Part shown: positions 1 through 7,874 of the stretch, piece after piece
Layout of the letters: every line of letters begins with the position of its first letter
How positions within the stretch are numbered: position 1 is the first letter of the stretch
Source: Sphingobium cyanobacteriorum
GTDB taxonomy: Bacteria > Pseudomonadota > Alphaproteobacteria > Sphingomonadales > Sphingomonadaceae
Length of the DNA stretch: 64,000 bases
Assembly: GCF_030580935.1 (NCBI RefSeq)
Contig: NZ_JAUQOM010000001.1
Coordinates: 1 to 64,000, forward strand
Direction: 5' to 3'
Position numbers and translations under genes: made by a program
Notes under the pieces: generated by a model
The model's database searches: none
What the model was told of the DNA's origin: nothing
The model's input: the letters and a program-made list of their open reading frames with translations, nothing else

Positions 1-124
1 ACGCTGTAGATCCCCACACCTCCCTGACTCGGCAGAAAGGCTTCAAGGTGGACGACTTTTACGCCGCCCGCAGCAGGACTATCCCGCCGCTACCGTGGTC
101 GAATATTGCTCCGCCGTTCTCACA
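1..124. mobile_element. Probable terminus of an IS21-type insertion sequence (partial, runs off window)
   Basis: Three related segments of about 20 bases lie at 47-68, 71-90 and 95-115, so they repeat every 23-24 bases. Each ends in a CCGCC/CCGC-like core; the outer two also carry a GTGG(A/T)CGA-like start. On the minus strand the sequence begins TGTGAGAACGG exactly where the neighbouring GGDEF reading frame dies. Regularly spaced repeats inside a TG-starting end are typical of IS21-family elements. The transposase genes would lie left of position 1 and cannot be seen, so the family assignment is an inference. No gene is supported inside this stretch. Confidence 0.45.
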
Positions 125-716
125 CCCGGCTGAAGCGGCTGAGGTCGATCGCGATGATGCCGAACTGGGCATTGCTGGGCCAGCCCGAATTGGCCAGCCG
201 ATCGTCAATCTCTTCGCCAAAGCCGGTGCGGTTGGGCAGCGCTGTCAAACCGTCGGACAGCAATTCGCGCCGCAAATTCTTCTCGATCGTCCGCTCACTG
301 GTGCGGTCGATCGCGGTAAACAGATAATGTTCCTGACGGCCATCGACCGCAGGCAGGCGACCGATGGTGCACATGAAATATTCCGGCCCCAGCTTGCCGT
401 CGCGCCGCAATTCGAAACTTTCCGAATCGCGACCGGACAGGATGAAGGCCTTGATCCGTTCGCGCCATTCATTGGCGACCCTGGCCGTCAACGGATTGCG
501 TGGAGCAGGGGAACGGAATGCCGCAACGAAGCGATCATTCCCATGGACGAAGCTTATTTCACTGTTTTCAAATGAAAATATGGCCGCAAGCTGAGGCAGT
601 GCGGCCAACCATTCAGTCATCGCGATGGTGTGATTGAGATGCGCGTCATCCTCCCCGGTCAAGGGGGTGGCGCGGGTCTTGTCGACCGGAAAGTTGCGCA
701 CCGAGATGGATTCCAT
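120..716 (-). pseudogene. 5' part of a PAS/GGDEF diguanylate cyclase, truncated
   Basis: The 198-residue product has a PAS-like sensor region (about residues 30-140, including a YFMCTIGRLP stretch) followed by the first part of a GGDEF domain (TALPNRTGF near residue 160, then AIDLSRFSR near the end). In intact proteins the frame would continue for roughly 120 more residues to the GGDEF and I-site motifs. Here it stops one codon after SRFSR, where the sequence becomes the periodic IS-like end at 1-124. Without the active site the product cannot make c-di-GMP. I read this as a gene interrupted by insertion; the 3' part may lie beyond the left edge. Confidence 0.7.
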
Positions 717-789
717 ACCCCGGCTGTATCGGGCAGGAGTAAATTTTCGGGAAATATCGACCGCTTATGTTTCGGGCGTCGACAGAAAA

Positions 790-880
790 GCGCAGCGCAG
801 CAATCCATGGCGCGGGATGGATTGCTGCGCTGCGCCCGCAAGGACGCAGTGGTCAATCCGACGTCATTCCGCCCCAGTGA
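790..880. repeat. Copy 1 of a dispersed REP-like palindromic repeat
   Basis: A perfect 19-bp inverted repeat (790-808 with 817-835, 8-base loop) contains CAATCCAT/ATGGATTG. It is followed by a tail reading GTCAATCCGACGTCATTCCG. The same tail and the CAATCCA core recur at 44928-45045, and the tail recurs inverted at 63961-64000. It lies between a truncated GGDEF gene and parC, in non-coding DNA. Confidence 0.8.
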
Positions 881-883
881 CCC

Positions 884-935
884 GAATCTGAAGTTCGTCA
901 CCTTATTTGGCAGACGTTGAACGAACTTCAGATTC
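884..935. repeat. Hairpin A of a related hairpin pair
   Basis: Perfect 15-bp inverted repeat, GAATCTGAAGTTCGT at 884-898 and its complement at 921-935, with a 22-base loop. Its arm matches that of the next hairpin (977-1029) at 11 of 15 positions. All four differences are transitions matched by compensating changes in the opposite arm. Confidence 0.85.
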
Positions 936-976
936 ATAAGGGGCACGAGCAAATATCTGATTCCAGTGTGGTTCAA

Positions 977-1029
977 GGATTTGAAATTCGCGCCCAACCT
1001 TGCCGAGAAATGTGGCGAATTTCAAATCC
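977..1029. repeat. Hairpin B of the pair; also possible parC terminator
   Basis: Perfect 15-bp inverted repeat, GGATTTGAAATTCGC at 977-991 and its complement at 1015-1029, 23-base loop. Six more pairs (967-972 with 1030-1035) extend the stem past a 4-base bulge. The outer end touches the parC stop codon, so it may also end the parC transcript, although there is no clear T-run. Confidence 0.75.
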
Positions 1030-1035
1030 ACCACA

Positions 1036-3324
1036 TTAGAACCGATTGTCGCGGGGGAAGCCATTGGGTGGCATCCGTCCGGCGGCGCCCCGCGCGACTT
1101 TCCAGGGCAGCATGTCGCTCTCCGTCCGGGTGCGCCCGGACTCGCCGCCCATCGTCCAGCTCAGCCCGTCGGACAGTTTGAAGGCTATCGCATCGGACAG
1201 GCCGCCATCGCGATAACGCTGCATCTGCACCCCTTGCCCGCGCGCCATCTTTGGCATTTCGTTGAGCGCAAAGACCAGTAATTTGCGATTTTCCCCGATC
1301 ACCGCCACGCTGTCCGCCTCCGCCGGAACGGGCCGAATGACGCTGAGCTTCGCGCCGGGGCGGATATTCACCACCTGCTTGCCCTTGCGGGTTTCGGCCA
1401 TCAGATCCGCCGTGGCGGCCAGGAAACCGCGGCCATCGGACGATGCCAGCAGCAGGTCGGTTCCCGTGCGCGCAGGCATCAGCGCGACGATCGCCCCTTC
1501 ATTGTCCATGTCGATCAGCGATCGCACCGGATCGCCAAAGCCGCGCCCGCCCGGCAGCTTGTCCGACGCCAGCGTATAGATGCGCCCGGTCGCGGTCGCC
1601 AGCAGCAGCTTGTCGGTGGTGTAGGCGTGGAAGGCGAATTGCGGCCCGTCGCCTTCCTTGAATTTCAGCGTGTCGGCGGCCGCCAGGTCGCGATGGCCGC
1701 TCATCGCCCTGATCCAGCCACGTTCGGACAGGATGACGGTGATCGGCTCGCGTTCGATCATCGCCTCCAGCGGAATTTCGCGTGCGGGCGCGGCCTCCTC
1801 CACCAGCGATCGGCGGCGGCCCAAATCGGTTTCGGGGCCATAGCGCTTGCGCAGCGCGGCGAGATCCTTCTTCAGGCGGCTGCGCTGGCGGGCCGGGCTT
1901 TCGACCAGCTTCTCCAGTTCCTCCTTTTCCTTGACCAGTTCGGCATGTTCGCGGCGCAGTTCCATCTCCTCCAGCTTGCGCAAGCTGCGCAGCCGCATGT
2001 TCAGGATCGCCTCCACCTGCCGGTCATTCAGGGCGAATTCGGCCATCATGACCTCTTTGGGCTCATCCTCCGTGCGGATGATCTCGATCACCCGGTCGAG
2101 GTTGAGATAGGCGATGATATAGCCGTCGAGCAGTTCCAGCCGGCCGGCGATCTTCTCCAGCCGATGCTGGGCACGGCGCACCAGCACGTCGATCTGGTGC
2201 TTGAGCCATTCGATCAGCAGTGGCTTCAATCCCAGCACGCGCGGCGTGCGGGTGGCGTCCAGCACGTTGAGGTTCAATGGAAAACGGTTTTCCAGGTCAG
2301 TGAGGCGGAACAAGCTGTCCATCAGCACCTGTTCGTCCACGGTGCGGGCGCGCGGTTCGATGACGATACGGATTTCGGCATCCGATTCATCGCGGACATC
2401 GGCCAGGATCGGCAGCTTCCTGTCGTTGATCAGCGCCGCGATCTGTTCGATCAGCTTGGATTTCTGGACTTGATAGGGGATTTGCGTGACCACCGCGACC
2501 CAGGTGCCGCGCCCGCCATCCTCCTTGTGCCAGCGCGCGCGCGTGCGGAACGCGCCGCGCCCGGTGGCATAGGCTTCGGAGATGATGGCAGGACTGTCGA
2601 CCAGCACGCCGCCGGTCGGGAAATCGGGTCCCTTCACGATCTGCATCAGCGCGGCATGATCGGCGTCGGGATCGTCGATCAGCAGGTTGGCGGCGTCGAT
2701 CAGTTCGCTCACATTATGCGGCGGAATGCTGGTCGCCATGCCGACCGCGATACCGCTGGCGCCATTGGCGAGCAGGTTGGGGAACAGGCCGGGGAATATC
2801 TCCGGCTCCTCATCCTCACCATTATAGGTGGGACGAAAATCGACCGTGCCTTCGTCCAGCCCGGACATGAGATCGGCGGCCGCCTGGGTCAGGCGCGCTT
2901 CGGTATAGCGCATCGCCGCCGCATTATCGCCGTCGATATTGCCGAAATTGCCCTGCCCGTCGACCAGCGGCGTGCGCAGCGAGAAGTCCTGCGCCAGGCG
3001 CACCATGGCGTCATAGACCGAAGAGTCGCCATGCGGATGATATTTGCCGATAACGTCGCCGACGACGCGGGCACATTTCTTGTAACTGGTGGTGTTGCGC
3101 GCCGGATTGGCGACCAGCACGTCAGGTGACGCGCCGCCCGGCTCCATCTTGAGCAGACGCATCGCCCAGAGCAGGCGGCGATGCACCGGCTTCAACCCAT
3201 CGCGCAGGTCGGGCAGCGACCGTGCCGTGATGGTCGATAGCGCATAGACGAGGTAGCGCTGCGAGAGCGCATCGTCGAACGGGTGATCCTTGATGGCGTC
3301 GAACGGGTCGCGAAAATCAGTCAT
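1036..3324 (-). CDS. parC: DNA topoisomerase IV subunit A
   Basis: ParC is the breakage-reunion subunit of topoisomerase IV, which unlinks daughter chromosomes together with ParE. The 762-residue protein opens with the family signature [20 protein letters not shown] and GLKPVHRR. It carries the [13 protein letters not shown] quinolone-resistance region with its serine retained, and the catalytic tyrosine in AMRYTEARL near residue 130. A coiled-coil segment (about residues 430-500, [16 protein letters not shown]) and C-terminal beta-pinwheel blades follow. Length is normal for alphaproteobacteria and clearly ParC rather than GyrA. It stands alone on this strand; no parE is in the window. It is the one core gene here and places the neighbouring catabolic genes on the chromosome. 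Confidence 0.96.
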   Translation of the reverse strand: MTDFRDPFDAIKDHPFDDALSQRYLVYALSTITARSLPDLRDGLKPVHRRLLWAMRLLKMEPGGASPDVLVANPARNTTSYKKCARVVGDVIGKYHPHGDSSVYDAMVRLAQDFSLRTPLVDGQGNFGNIDGDNAAAMRYTEARLTQAAADLMSGLDEGTVDFRPTYNGEDEEPEIFPGLFPNLLANGASGIAVGMATSIPPHNVSELIDAANLLIDDPDADHAALMQIVKGPDFPTGGVLVDSPAIISEAYATGRGAFRTRARWHKEDGGRGTWVAVVTQIPYQVQKSKLIEQIAALINDRKLPILADVRDESDAEIRIVIEPRARTVDEQVLMDSLFRLTDLENRFPLNLNVLDATRTPRVLGLKPLLIEWLKHQIDVLVRRAQHRLEKIAGRLELLDGYIIAYLNLDRVIEIIRTEDEPKEVMMAEFALNDRQVEAILNMRLRSLRKLEEMELRREHAELVKEKEELEKLVESPARQRSRLKKDLAALRKRYGPETDLGRRRSLVEEAAPAREIPLEAMIEREPITVILSERGWIRAMSGHRDLAAADTLKFKEGDGPQFAFHAYTTDKLLLATATGRIYTLASDKLPGGRGFGDPVRSLIDMDNEGAIVALMPARTGTDLLLASSDGRGFLAATADLMAETRKGKQVVNIRPGAKLSVIRPVPAEADSVAVIGENRKLLVFALNEMPKMARGQGVQMQRYRDGGLSDAIAFKLSDGLSWTMGGESGRTRTESDMLPWKVARGAAGRMPPNGFPRDNRF

Positions 3325-3682
3325 CCCGGCTGGCTTAGCAAAGCGGGCACGAAACGGAAACGGATTTGCTCAGAAAGCCGGCGATGCGCCTGTCGGACAT
3401 GCTCCGGTGATCCCAAAGGATCGTCACGCCCCCATAGCGGTCGATGGCATCGGCCTTCTTCACCCGATCACCACATGGCCATGTACGCCGGGATGGAAAC
3501 AATGGCGGGACGGATGATCGGCTTCGTCCGTCCCGCATCATCCATCCCGCCCGCGCGCGCACATCGGGTGCAAGCCATTGCGTGACCTGGCTCAGCCCCG
3601 TCCACTTGATCAGAATCTGGAACCACCAGCAAATCCGGCCCGGTTCACAATCTCGACCTTCATCATGAACCGCCCACCATGG
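3325..3682. other. Intergenic region between parC and the sulfotransferase gene
   Basis: This 358-base stretch must contain the parC promoter (minus strand) and the 3' end of the long left catabolic block. Open frames here, for example 3335-3562 on the minus strand, are arginine- and serine-rich with no domain I recognise. I see no supported gene. Confidence 0.5.
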
Positions 3683-4822
3683 TCATAGGCCATAGCGTTC
3701 AATATAGGGCGCGAACGGATCGATCAGAGGATCATCGCGACCGATCTTCTCGTAGCTATGGCCCTCCCCGCCCGCTTGCGCGTTTCTTTCCGCCCATGCC
3801 CGCATCGCAGCTTCGGCCTCAGCCGACAGCGCAAGCCCGAATTGCGCATAGATTTTGCGCACGACGCCCAGCGGATCGACGCGAATATCCTTTTGCAGGA
3901 CGTTCACGAAACGATCAGGGGCGCGATCCTGCGCCGCCATGGTGCGCCGGACGCCCTCTGACCAGAAATCGGCTTCGCGCTTCAACCGGCGTTGCCGGTC
4001 GATCGGTTCGCCGAACAGCGGGGACATGAAATTATCCAGCAAACTGGTCACGGACGCGATCGAGTCCGCAGGGTGCCGATGCGTCTGCACGATGCAGGCG
4101 TCCGGGAATACCGCCAGCAATGCGTCAATTCCAAAGACATGACTGGGGTTTTTCAACAGCCAGCGCCGGTCATCATGCAACCCGACCAGTCGCAGCACAT
4201 CCTTGTAACGGCTGTAGGACGGAGTTTCGTCAGCCGTCATGAGCCAATTGTCATAGCCCGCAAGGTCCAGTTGCGACGGGAAATTATTGGAACAGAAGCT
4301 CTGCGCCATCGGCAGGAGGCATTCGTCCACATCGTCGGGCTTTACGCCATGGGCAACCATCGCCTGCGGCGCGACCGCCATGAACTGTTCGTACAAAGCG
4401 ACGCTCGCTTTATATTGCGGATGGCTTTCCCAGCTTTCGCGCGCCGGCCGGACAAGCGGCGCGTCGCATATCCATCTTTCGATCCCCTGGAATTGCGCAT
4501 CCTGGCTCAGCAGGTTGTGCAGCGCCGTCGTCCCTGTCCGCGGCACCCCGATGACGATCAAGGGCGCGGGAATTTCCCGCGTCCGATACTCAGGATGGGC
4601 TTTCCACTGCGCCTCGGCTTGCAGCCGTGCGGCGAAGGCCGCGAGGATCGCGCTCTCTGCAACGGCGGCTTTTCCGCCCTTCACCCCTTCTTCATCCAGG
4701 GATTCGAGCAGGACGCGCAGCCCCTTATGATAGCCGGTGTCACCAAAATCATGCAGTCCGGCCTGCTCCGCCGCACGCTGGTGCAGCGCATCGAAACGCG
4801 ATTGCCATGTCTGTGTCATCAT
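3683..4822 (-). CDS. Sulfotransferase family protein (PAPS-dependent type)
   Basis: The N-terminal PLIVIGVPRTGTTALHNLL is the P-loop-like 5'-phosphosulfate-binding motif of sulfotransferases. LKNPSHVFGIDALL followed by PDACIVQTHRHPADSIAS is the 3'-phosphate-binding region. About 379 residues from the internal Met, in line with the bacterial Sulfotransfer_3 group. The frame runs upstream to 4831, but the upstream alcohol dehydrogenase stops at 4822-4824, so an ATGA-type overlapping start at 4822 or 4819 is likely and suggests translational coupling. It is the last gene of the left block. A sulfotransferase in a catabolic operon is unusual: it may act on a hydroxylated intermediate, or the family may have another acceptor here. 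Confidence 0.85.
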   Translation of the reverse strand: MMTQTWQSRFDALHQRAAEQAGLHDFGDTGYHKGLRVLLESLDEEGVKGGKAAVAESAILAAFAARLQAEAQWKAHPEYRTREIPAPLIVIGVPRTGTTALHNLLSQDAQFQGIERWICDAPLVRPARESWESHPQYKASVALYEQFMAVAPQAMVAHGVKPDDVDECLLPMAQSFCSNNFPSQLDLAGYDNWLMTADETPSYSRYKDVLRLVGLHDDRRWLLKNPSHVFGIDALLAVFPDACIVQTHRHPADSIASVTSLLDNFMSPLFGEPIDRQRRLKREADFWSEGVRRTMAAQDRAPDRFVNVLQKDIRVDPLGVVRKIYAQFGLALSAEAEAAMRAWAERNAQAGGEGHSYEKIGRDDPLIDPFAPYIERYGL

Positions 4823-5835
4823 CAGCCCCACGGATCGATCTGGAGCTTGCCGCTGCTCCCCTGCCCTTTGCGAAATTCCTCAAACGCCGTGACGCCCTGA
4901 TCCATGCCGACGATATCCGTCACCATGGCCTGCGCCAGCACGCTGTCACGATCGATGGCGTCGGCACTGGCCGCGAAATCGTCGCGCGTGAAGATCGTCG
5001 ACCAACGGATCGTCACATCCTTGATCATTGCCATGCCAGGCACGATCTGGTCGGGCACGAGGCAAAAGCCAAGGCCGACGATCAGCCCCTGGCCCCGCAC
5101 CAGGTCGATGGCCCGACCGAGCACGCCCGGCACGCCCGCGGCCTCGAACACGATGTCCGGTGCGCCGCCCAGGATGGCATGGATTTCCTCCTTGGCAGTG
5201 TCGCTTTCGATCACGAACTGGTTGCCGCCCATCTTGTCGGACAGCGGCTTGCGGCGTCCGCTCGATGCGAGCATGACAATATTGCTGACACCGCGCTGTT
5301 GCAGCCAGAACAGGACGGACAGCCCGATCGGTCCGGGACCGATGATCACCACCTTGCTGTCCTTGTCAGGATTGGCAAGGCGCACGGCACGCCCGCCCAC
5401 GGACATCGGTTCGACCAGCGCGCTGTCGGCGAGGCTCATCGTGGCAGGCAGCTTGGTCGCGCCGCGAGCGTTGACCCGCGCATATTCGGCAAGGCCATGG
5501 GCATAGCCGACAAACTGATTGGTGCACAGCAGGTCGATGCCGGTCTTGCAGCCATCGCAGTGACCGCACCCCACGACCGTCATCGCGGCCAGGCGATCTC
5601 CCACCGCGAAACGATCCACACCCTTGCCGACCGCAACGACTTCTCCGCCATATTCATGACCCAACTGGCTGTCGGGCGCCATCGGAAATCCATGTCCGCT
5701 GGTGGCGTGAACATCCGTCCCGCACACGCCGCAACGGGCCACGCGGATAACGACTTCGCCTTCGCCCGGTTCTGGATCGGGGATGGTTTCAAGCGCCAGC
5801 GGTTCGCCCGGCGCCTTGAACAGCAGTGCACGCAT
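4822..5835 (-). CDS. Zinc-dependent alcohol dehydrogenase (MDR family)
   Basis: A 337-residue medium-chain dehydrogenase/reductase. The catalytic zinc ligands are seen in CGVCGTDVH (Cys about 38) and LGHEYGG (His-Glu about 60). The structural zinc site is the CGHCDGCKTGIDLLC cluster near residue 90. The NAD(P)-binding Rossmann motif is VVIIGPGPIGLSVL near 165. It should oxidise a secondary or primary alcohol, or reduce the matching carbonyl. The start at 5835 follows a GAGGAA ribosome-binding site; a TTG one codon upstream is less likely. It sits 38 bases after an SDR gene and overlaps the sulfotransferase, so the three are probably co-transcribed. The substrate is unknown. Confidence 0.9.
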   Translation of the reverse strand: MRALLFKAPGEPLALETIPDPEPGEGEVVIRVARCGVCGTDVHATSGHGFPMAPDSQLGHEYGGEVVAVGKGVDRFAVGDRLAAMTVVGCGHCDGCKTGIDLLCTNQFVGYAHGLAEYARVNARGATKLPATMSLADSALVEPMSVGGRAVRLANPDKDSKVVIIGPGPIGLSVLFWLQQRGVSNIVMLASSGRRKPLSDKMGGNQFVIESDTAKEEIHAILGGAPDIVFEAAGVPGVLGRAIDLVRGQGLIVGLGFCLVPDQIVPGMAMIKDVTIRWSTIFTRDDFAASADAIDRDSVLAQAMVTDIVGMDQGVTAFEEFRKGQGSSGKLQIDPWG

Positions 5836-5873
5836 CAATGGTTCCTCTTCTACAGATCAGGTCCAGCGCCGGC

Positions 5874-6647
5874 TCACAATGGCTGCCCGGCTTCCTGCGA
5901 CACCCGTTCCTGCCGCGCCCGGATCAACATGTCCGATCCCGGATTGGTCGCAAGGTAAAGCTGGTTACGCTCGATGGCCGACACGAGTTGGCGCGCGACA
6001 TCGGCTGGCTTCAGGAACAGCGCGCCAGAGGGCACGGGAACGGCCATGGATGGATCGCCGTTCATGGCCGTATCCACCAGCCCTGGGCACAGCACGGTCA
6101 CGCCCACATCATGTCCCGCCGCCTTCAGATCCGCCTCCAGCGTTTCCGACAGCGACACGACCGCATGCTTGGTGGCGTTGTAGATCCCGTTCGATGGCAC
6201 GACGATCAGGCCAGCCATCGAAGCGGTGTTGACCACATGCCCCCGCCCGGCTGCCACCATTGCCGGCACGAACGAACGGATGCCGTGGATGACTCCCCAC
6301 AGATTGACATCGATCACCCGTTGCCAGTCGACCAGCGGATTGTCCCACATCGGGCGAAAGGGGGACACGATGCCGGCATTGTTGCACAGGATATCGACCT
6401 GGCCAAAGCGCGCCAGCGCCACGTCACGCAGCCGTTCGACCTCTCCCGCATCGGCCACGTTCGTGCGTTGCGCGACGACATCCACGCCGTCCCGTGCGCA
6501 ATCGGCGGCGGCATCGGCCAGACGATCCTCGTCAAGGTCGGCCAGCACCAGTCGCAACCCCAGTTCGGCAAAGCGGGTCGCCAGACCACGCCCGATCCCG
6601 CTTGCCGCGCCGGTCACGACGGCGACCTGACCCGTTGAAATCTTCAT
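5874..6647 (-). CDS. SDR family NAD(P)-dependent oxidoreductase
   Basis: Classical short-chain dehydrogenase of about 257 residues: TGAASGIGRG cofactor loop near the N-terminus, CNNAGIVSPF, catalytic Ser in NTASMAGL and YNATK as the Tyr-x-x-x-Lys motif. LADLDEDRL after beta-2 has an Asp that favours NAD(H). I chose the Met at 6647 (MKISTGQ) because the long upstream extension is cysteine/proline-rich and unlike the family; the sequence GGGGAAGGG precedes it. Lying between the CMD-like gene and the zinc ADH, it probably acts on an alcohol or ketone of the same pathway. Confidence 0.9.
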   Translation of the reverse strand: MKISTGQVAVVTGAASGIGRGLATRFAELGLRLVLADLDEDRLADAAADCARDGVDVVAQRTNVADAGEVERLRDVALARFGQVDILCNNAGIVSPFRPMWDNPLVDWQRVIDVNLWGVIHGIRSFVPAMVAAGRGHVVNTASMAGLIVVPSNGIYNATKHAVVSLSETLEADLKAAGHDVGVTVLCPGLVDTAMNGDPSMAVPVPSGALFLKPADVARQLVSAIERNQLYLATNPGSDMLIRARQERVSQEAGQPL

Positions 6648-6699
6648 GCCCTTCCCCATCCGAAAAATGCAGCAGGCCGCTTCCATGCCAGCGGGCGCA

Positions 6700-7119
6700 T
6701 TACAGCAGCCCCCGTTCTTCGGCCGTACGGGATCCGGTGGCGAGATTCCGTTCACGCAGCACTTCGATGATCGCGCTCGTTGCGCTCGCTGCGGCTGGAA
6801 ACCCGACATAAGGGATCGTCTGGATCAACGCTTCCTCAATCTCGCCCACGGTCAATCCGTTGGTCAGGCCGATCCTGATATGATTCTTCAATTCCTGCAT
6901 CTGGCGAAGGGCGATCAGGACGCCGATCACGACCAGGCTGCGCTGCTTGCGTTCCAGCCCTTCCCGCGCCCAGACGCTGCCAAATGCGAAGTCGGTCGCC
7001 AGCTTGCCGATCGCCGCACCGAAATCGTCGCCATCCAGGCTGGCGCGCAACTGGCCGGCGGGTTGATCGCCCATGATTTCGGCAAAAAGCGTCAGGCCAC
7101 GTTCCGTTATGTCGTTCAT
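6700..7119 (-). CDS. Carboxymuconolactone decarboxylase family protein
   Basis: A small all-helical protein of 139 residues. The CMD/AhpD-like core is ALRQMQELKNHIRIGLTNGL followed by TVGEIEEALIQTIPYVGFPAA. It has the His of the gamma-carboxymuconolactone decarboxylase group and no CxxC, so it is not an AhpD-type peroxidase. The family includes gamma-carboxymuconolactone decarboxylase of the protocatechuate branch, but many members in catabolic operons have unknown or lactone-related roles. It lies 45 bases downstream of an NTF2-like gene and 52 bases upstream of an SDR gene, so operon membership is likely. Confidence 0.9.
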   Translation of the reverse strand: MNDITERGLTLFAEIMGDQPAGQLRASLDGDDFGAAIGKLATDFAFGSVWAREGLERKQRSLVVIGVLIALRQMQELKNHIRIGLTNGLTVGEIEEALIQTIPYVGFPAAASATSAIIEVLRERNLATGSRTAEERGLL

Positions 7120-7164
7120 GACTGACTTTCCATCCGGTTGGATCGGTTTTCGGGCACGATCATA

Positions 7165-7725
7165 TCAGGGCTGCCCCGTCAGCGCCGACAGGTCGCCTTC
7201 ATCAAGGTCGTCCCAGAAAGGGCGCCAGGTCGCAAAGTCGCCCGGCAAGGTCGGGTGGTGATCCAGAGATCGCGCCCAAAGCTGAAATGGCGGGCGAGGA
7301 CGGTCCAGCGCATCGACCGCGTACCAGTGCTTTTCACGCCGCCGTTCGAAATACCAGCGGCCATCCCGGCGCACATAGTGATCGAAATAGATGATAGCCA
7401 TGACGATCCATTGGTCGCCATCCTCATGCTCGGCCCGGCAATAGACCGTGCCGGTCGCCCTGTCGTCATCGACAAAATCGACGATATGGCCACAAATCTG
7501 GTGGATGGAGCGATAAAAGCTGCGCAGATTGGGTTCGATAAAGCTGCGCAAAGCCTCCCGCCCCTTGCCGCGCCGGCCGCAATTCACATCTTCGACGAAC
7601 AGCCTGACCCAGGCATCGATATCCCGCGCATCCACCGCCAGGGCATAGCGGGCGGGCAGTTCGCCGATCGCCTGCCGCGCTTCCGTGCGTTCGATCCGGC
7701 GGATGAGGTCTGCCAGTTCCGTCAT
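7165..7725 (-). CDS. Nuclear transport factor 2-like (SnoaL-type) protein
   Basis: The 186-residue protein has the NTF2/SnoaL alpha+beta cone fold signature: an N-terminal helix with RYALAVDARDIDAWVRLF, then a central SIHQICGHIVDFVDDDRATG and the strand WIVMAIIYFDHYVRRDGRWYF. Such proteins act as isomerases, dehydratases or small subunits in polycyclic-compound catabolism. The exact reaction cannot be assigned. It follows the TonB-dependent receptor gene by about 150 bases with a hairpin in between (7796-7832), and leads the CMD, SDR, ADH and sulfotransferase genes. Confidence 0.8.
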   Translation of the reverse strand: MTELADLIRRIERTEARQAIGELPARYALAVDARDIDAWVRLFVEDVNCGRRGKGREALRSFIEPNLRSFYRSIHQICGHIVDFVDDDRATGTVYCRAEHEDGDQWIVMAIIYFDHYVRRDGRWYFERRREKHWYAVDALDRPRPPFQLWARSLDHHPTLPGDFATWRPFWDDLDEGDLSALTGQP

Positions 7726-7795
7726 GGATTCTCCCAGATTGCGGGCGCCATATCAAACCATTGCCACACGCAACCGCACCATTGCGCAAAATGAC

Positions 7796-7832
7796 AAGGC
7801 CGGAACCCAGGTAGAACCCAAGCCCCGGCCTT
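7796..7832 (-). terminator. Hairpin downstream of the TonB-dependent receptor gene
   Basis: AAGGCCGG (7796-7803) pairs with CCGGCCTT (7825-7832) across a 21-base loop, about 40 bases after the receptor stop codon. On the minus strand it is followed by GTCATTTTG, only a weak T-run. It probably lowers read-through into the NTF2-like gene. Confidence 0.5.
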
Positions 7833-7874
7833 ATCCTCGTCAACAATCACGCCCCTGCACGAAGGCCTGATGGA

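Noticed and set aside
48..575. 175-codon open frame on the plus strand
   Set aside because: It runs from the IS-like end into the antisense of the GGDEF fragment and resembles no protein.
1627..3129. 500-codon open frame on the plus strand
   Set aside because: It is antisense to parC, arginine/histidine-rich with no domain, and arises from high-GC codon bias of the real gene.
3335..3562. 75-codon open frame upstream of parC
   Set aside because: No recognisable domain, no clear ribosome-binding site and atypical composition.
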